NCBI RefSeq assembly: GCF_035942955.1
Contig: NZ_DASZCQ010000030.1
Location: 9,085 to 73,084, forward strand
Direction of reading: 5' to 3'
Length of the DNA: 64,000 nt
Source of the DNA: DASYTH01 sp035942955
GTDB lineage: Bacteria > Actinomycetota > Actinomycetes > Mycobacteriales > Pseudonocardiaceae
Numbering within the stretch: position 1 is the stretch's first letter; each line of letters opens with the position of its first letter. Positions 61,176-64,000 of the stretch are shown one piece after another. Position numbers and translations under genes: made by a program. A model generated the notes under the pieces. The model was given only the letters and a program-made list of their open reading frames with translations. It did no database searches and was not told the DNA's origin.

Positions 61176-62348
61176 CTAGGCTTCTTCCAGAACGGTGCAG
61201 CGGGTTCCTGCTGGGTCGTAGATTGTGGGTACGCAACGGTTGCAGTGGATGCAGGCATTGAACGCGGTGCCGGCCGCCAGGCGATTGACCAGGTTGGGGT
61301 CGCGCAGCAGCGCCCGTCCCACGGCGACGTACTCGAAGCCCTCGGCCATCGCTTTGTGCATGGTGTCCAGGCGGCTGATGCCGCCGAGCAGCACCAGCGG
61401 CATCGCTAGTTGGGACCGGAAGCGACGCGCCTTGTCGAGGAAGAAGGCTTCCTGGTAGGGGTATTCCTTCAGGAATCGTCGGCCGACCGTGCGCAGGCCG
61501 ATGCGCACCGGTAGCGGCATGGCGGCGATGAACTCCTGCCGCGGGGTCTCGCCGCGGAACAGATACATGGGATTCATCAGCGAGCTGCCCCCGCTGAGCT
61601 CCAGGGCGTCGAGTGTTCCGTCGGACTCCAGCCATGCGGCGACCTCGATCGCTTCCGCGGTGCCGAGCCCGCCCTTGAAGCCGTCGCTCAGGCTGAACTT
61701 CGCGATCACCGCGACCTCGTTGCCGACCTCGTCGCGCACCGCGTGGGCCACCTGCCGGGCCAGCCGCGCGCGGTTCTCCAGGGAACCGCCCCAGCGGTCC
61801 CTGCGGCGGTTCAGCCTGGGCGCCAGGAACGCGCTGATCAGGTAGCTGTGCGCCATGTGGATTTCCAGGCAGTCGAACCCGGCCCGGACCAGCACACGCG
61901 CGGCCGATGCATACGCTCGCGTGATCCGCGCTAGGTCGGCCTCGGTCGCCGTGTGCATCATCTGCATCGACAGCGGGCTGGGCATGGCTGACGCGGTGAT
62001 CGCGTGCACGCCGTTGGCGCGTCCGTTCGCTACCGGCCCGGCATGCCCGAGCTGCCCGTTGATCGCGCAACCCTCGGCGTGGACCGCGTCGGCCAGGCGG
62101 GCAAGACCGGGCAGGGCCGTCTCGCGCACGTGGATCTGTGCGCGATGGGTGCGACCTTCGGCGCAGACGGCCAGATAGGCGACCGTCGTCATCCCGACGC
62201 CACCGCGCGCGAAGCCCAGGTGGAAGTCCACGAGAGCATCGCTTACCAGGCCATCCGGGGTCCGTCCCTCGAACGTCGCAGCCTTGAGTACCCGGTTACG
62301 CAGGTGCACCGGGCCCAACGTCGCCGCAGCCAGCACGTCAGGAACCAC
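61176..62348 (-). CDS. Old yellow enzyme-family NADH:flavin oxidoreductase
   Basis: The 390-residue single TIM-barrel flavoprotein includes LRNRVLKAATFEGR (FMN contact), INGQLGHAG, IHMAHSYLISAFLAPRLNRR followed by DRWGGSLENR, LLGGISRLDTM and YVAVGRALLRDPNL (phosphate site). The usual OYE His-His/Asn substrate pair corresponds to His-Met-Ala-His. The tail has CIHCNRC, a Cys cluster reminiscent of the iron-sulfur site of 2,4-dienoyl-CoA-reductase-type members, but the rest of that enzyme is missing. It reduces activated alkenes; the physiological substrate is unknown. Confidence 0.88.
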   Translation of the reverse strand: MVPDVLAAATLGPVHLRNRVLKAATFEGRTPDGLVSDALVDFHLGFARGGVGMTTVAYLAVCAEGRTHRAQIHVRETALPGLARLADAVHAEGCAINGQLGHAGPVANGRANGVHAITASAMPSPLSMQMMHTATEADLARITRAYASAARVLVRAGFDCLEIHMAHSYLISAFLAPRLNRRRDRWGGSLENRARLARQVAHAVRDEVGNEVAVIAKFSLSDGFKGGLGTAEAIEVAAWLESDGTLDALELSGGSSLMNPMYLFRGETPRQEFIAAMPLPVRIGLRTVGRRFLKEYPYQEAFFLDKARRFRSQLAMPLVLLGGISRLDTMHKAMAEGFEYVAVGRALLRDPNLVNRLAAGTAFNACIHCNRCVPTIYDPAGTRCTVLEEA

Positions 62349-62549
62349 CGAACCAGACTAGAACACGTTCTAGCGGCAGGGAAGCTGCTCCGGCGGCGGT
62401 CCCGGTCGACCGCCTCGGCGGTCCCGTCTCCAGCGGCCACTCGGCGCCGAGCAACAACCCCTCAACGAGCACCCCGCACATCGACATGAGCGTGCTTGCT
62501 ATGGAGGTGCGGGGTCGGCTCTGGACAGCGTGGGGCAGGATCGGGACTC

Positions 62550-63296
62550 ATGCGCACGGTGGGTGTGGACTTGGCGGCTGAGCCGATCAACACGGCGATC
62601 GCTGTGATCGAGTGGGGATCATCGGTTGCCCGGGTTGTCGCCGCCGACCTGCCAGGTACGGACGAGGTCGTGCTGAGTCACGCCCAGGAGGCCGACAAGG
62701 TCGGCATCGACTGCCCGCTGGGATGGCCGAACGCCTTTCTGGAGTTCCTCAACGCGCACCACGAGTACAGGCTGGTGCTCCCCGATGCCGTGCCCAGCGG
62801 CAGCTGGCGACGATCCCTGGCCTACCGCGGCACCGACGAACACGTGCGATCCACCCTGGGGATCACCCCACTGAGCGTGGCCACCGACCGGATCGGCATC
62901 ACCGCCATGCGCTCTGCCCGGCTCCAAGTACTGCTCGCCCGACATGGTCACACCATCAACCGGGCCGGATCCGGGCTCATCGTCGAGGTGTACCCCGCTG
63001 CCGGCCTCAAGCACTGGGCCCTGCCCTACCGACGCTACAAGCGCAACAGCGGCCGCGGCTCGCTCGACGCGTTGGTCGACCACCTCCAACAGGCCGCGCC
63101 CTGGCTCCACCTCGGACACCACGAGCAGGCCTGCCGACACAGCGATCACATCCTGGACTCCGTCATATGCGCCCTGCTCGCCAGGGCAGCCGCACTCAAC
63201 CTCACCACACCACCCCCAGCCGACCAACACACCGCAGCACAGCGAGAAGGCTGGATCGCCATCCCAAACTGCACTCTCGACCAACTCGCACCGTGA
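62550..63296 (+). CDS. DUF429-family protein
   Basis: The 248-residue protein starts at ATG 62550 (MRTVGVDLAAEPINTAIAVI). It shows the DUF429 pattern of conserved acidic residues: GVDLA at the N-terminus, VGIDCPLGWPNAF, then ACRHSDHILDSVICALLARA with Asp/His residues near the end. The fold is RNase-H-like, so a nuclease or nucleotide-binding role is possible, but no function is established. It sits alone near the right edge. Confidence 0.85.
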   Translation: MRTVGVDLAAEPINTAIAVIEWGSSVARVVAADLPGTDEVVLSHAQEADKVGIDCPLGWPNAFLEFLNAHHEYRLVLPDAVPSGSWRRSLAYRGTDEHVRSTLGITPLSVATDRIGITAMRSARLQVLLARHGHTINRAGSGLIVEVYPAAGLKHWALPYRRYKRNSGRGSLDALVDHLQQAAPWLHLGHHEQACRHSDHILDSVICALLARAAALNLTTPPPADQHTAAQREGWIAIPNCTLDQLAP

Positions 63297-63410
63297 CGAA
63301 AACCCACCGCTCGCGGCATGTGAGTACATGCCGCACAGCAAGGGCTAATCGTTACTTCAGCTAATCGGAGATACAGCCCGTGGTCACGATTTCGCACATA
63401 GGGCTGAGCA

Positions 63411-63620
63411 TTATTTCTGCGCCTCGAGCAATTCGATTAGCTGTTGCAGCTTGATCTTCTTCCCATTGCCTTCACGTATTCTGCCTTTGCGCCACTCTAC
63501 GGTCGCCTGTCCGATGCGGAGATGGCCGATGTGATTGCCACTCTCGTCGGAAATATGAAATGTAATTCCATTGTTGCCAAGTATAATCTTGCAATCAGAC
63601 GTATCGGCCGTAACTTTCAC
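63411..63620 (-). CDS. Small hypothetical protein, AT-rich
   Basis: The 69-residue protein starts at GTG 63620, with AAAGGA about 8 nt upstream. Sequence features are beta-strand-rich segments (CKIILGNNGITFHISDESGN, GQATVEWRKGR) and a basic C-terminal helix (KKIKLQQLIELLEAQ). Its GC content is clearly below that of its neighbours, suggesting horizontal acquisition. It lies beside an integrase gene, typical of mobile-element cargo. No family is recognised. Confidence 0.55.
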   Translation of the reverse strand: MKVTADTSDCKIILGNNGITFHISDESGNHIGHLRIGQATVEWRKGRIREGNGKKIKLQQLIELLEAQK

Positions 63621-63769
63621 CGGGAGTCCTTTCTTTCCATGCTGACCGCATGATCGCTGCCCGGTGACGCAGCGTTACTGGGGCTGCGGCGGCTCAGCGA
63701 TGCCGGGCTCTGCCGAATCCCAGCTTGGCCAGCATGCAGTCGCACTCGCACATCGGCAGGACGGTGTGT

Positions 63770-64000
63770 TCAGGTTCCGCTGGCCATGTAGGCGGCGAGG
63801 ATGTAGTTGGGGTGGCGGTCGAGGTTGGTGCGGGCTCGGTCGTAGCGCATGGTGGTTCTGGGGTCGGCGTGGCGGGCGGCGATTTGGACGTCGCGTAGGT
63901 CGACGCAGGCGTCGAGCATGGTGGTGACGTAGGTGTGGCGCAGCATGTGTGGGTGCATCCGCGGCAACCGCATCACCGACACCTTCGCCAAGGCGCGTAG
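63770..64000 (-). CDS. Tyrosine recombinase / phage-type integrase, C-terminal part (5' end off the window)
   Basis: The minus-strand frame is open to the right edge and ends at 63770. It encodes the catalytic C-terminus: HPHMLRHTYVTTML (box II HLRH-type), IAARHADPRTTMRYDRAR with the third conserved His and the nucleophile Tyr, and a tail after LDRHPNYILAAYM. These features place it in the XerC/phage integrase family, which excises or integrates elements at attachment sites. The tRNA or att site is not visible in the window. It marks the edge of a likely mobile region. Confidence 0.85.
   Translation of the reverse strand, partial: LRALAKVSVMRLPRMHPHMLRHTYVTTMLDACVDLRDVQIAARHADPRTTMRYDRARTNLDRHPNYILAAYMASGT

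Noticed and set aside
1..64000. tRNA or rRNA genes
   Set aside because: I did not recognise any tRNA-like cloverleaf or rRNA sequence; a tRNAscan/Infernal run would be decisive.

Overview
The window comes from a high-GC filamentous actinomycete. Supporting signs are the strong third-position GC bias, StrR-type and LuxR-type regulators, DUF574 methyltransferases, a cellulolytic locus with a CebR/CelR-type operator, and actinobacterial IS remnants. A pseudonocardial genus would fit, but the sequence alone does not fix the taxon.

Layout. (1) 1-3.05 kb, minus strand: a translationally coupled set of S-adenosylmethionine decarboxylase, an alanine-dehydrogenase-like enzyme, a transaldolase-like enzyme and a methyltransferase cut by the left edge. 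(2) 3.5-13.6 kb: an exported repeat protein coupled to a frameshifted SGNH hydrolase, a histidine kinase/response regulator pair, a GNAT protein and a molybdate uptake operon. (3) 13.9-35.8 kb, the main feature: a probable biosynthetic cluster containing a fluorinase (flA, 20069-20998). (4) 36.2-42.8 kb: secreted plant-polysaccharide enzymes. (5) 42.9-48.5 kb: decayed DNA with IS256 fragments and a degenerate duplicate of a LuxR-type regulator. (6) 48.5-54.2 kb: two DUF574 methyltransferases converging on a class II diterpene cyclase / P450 / UbiA operon. (7) 54.5-64 kb: IS21 and IS630 wrecks, a small secreted protein, an XRE regulator, an old-yellow-enzyme homologue, a DUF429 protein and the C-terminus of a tyrosine recombinase at the right edge.

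How the fluorinase cluster may work. Eleven minus-strand genes (31.1 to 20.1 kb) run almost without gaps: ATCase-like, asparagine synthetase, JmjC oxygenase, TenA-like, kinase, cytidylate-deaminase-like, kinase, thymidylate-synthase-like hydroxymethylase, ThiD-like kinase, uridine-phosphorylase-like, fluorinase. A MilB/BlsM-like CMP hydrolase lies just beyond. The hydroxymethylase and hydrolase resemble the pair that makes free 5-hydroxymethylcytosine in mildiomycin and bacimethrin biosynthesis. ThiD and TenA normally act on the structurally similar thiamin pyrimidine. My inference is a fluorinated pyrimidine-containing metabolite: the fluorinase supplies a 5-fluoro-5-deoxyribose unit and the other enzymes supply and edit the base. 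The flanking plus-strand genes (UDP-glucose dehydrogenase, UDP-glucuronate decarboxylase, UGM-like flavoprotein, GtrA, GT2, GT87) look like a lipid-linked sugar pathway that could glycosylate the product outside the membrane. A StrR-type activator, an MFS pump and a CPA2 antiporter complete the set. No fluoroacetyl-CoA thioesterase, fluorothreonine transaldolase or 5-FDRP isomerase is visible, so the classic fluoroacetate/4-fluorothreonine pathway is not encoded in this window.
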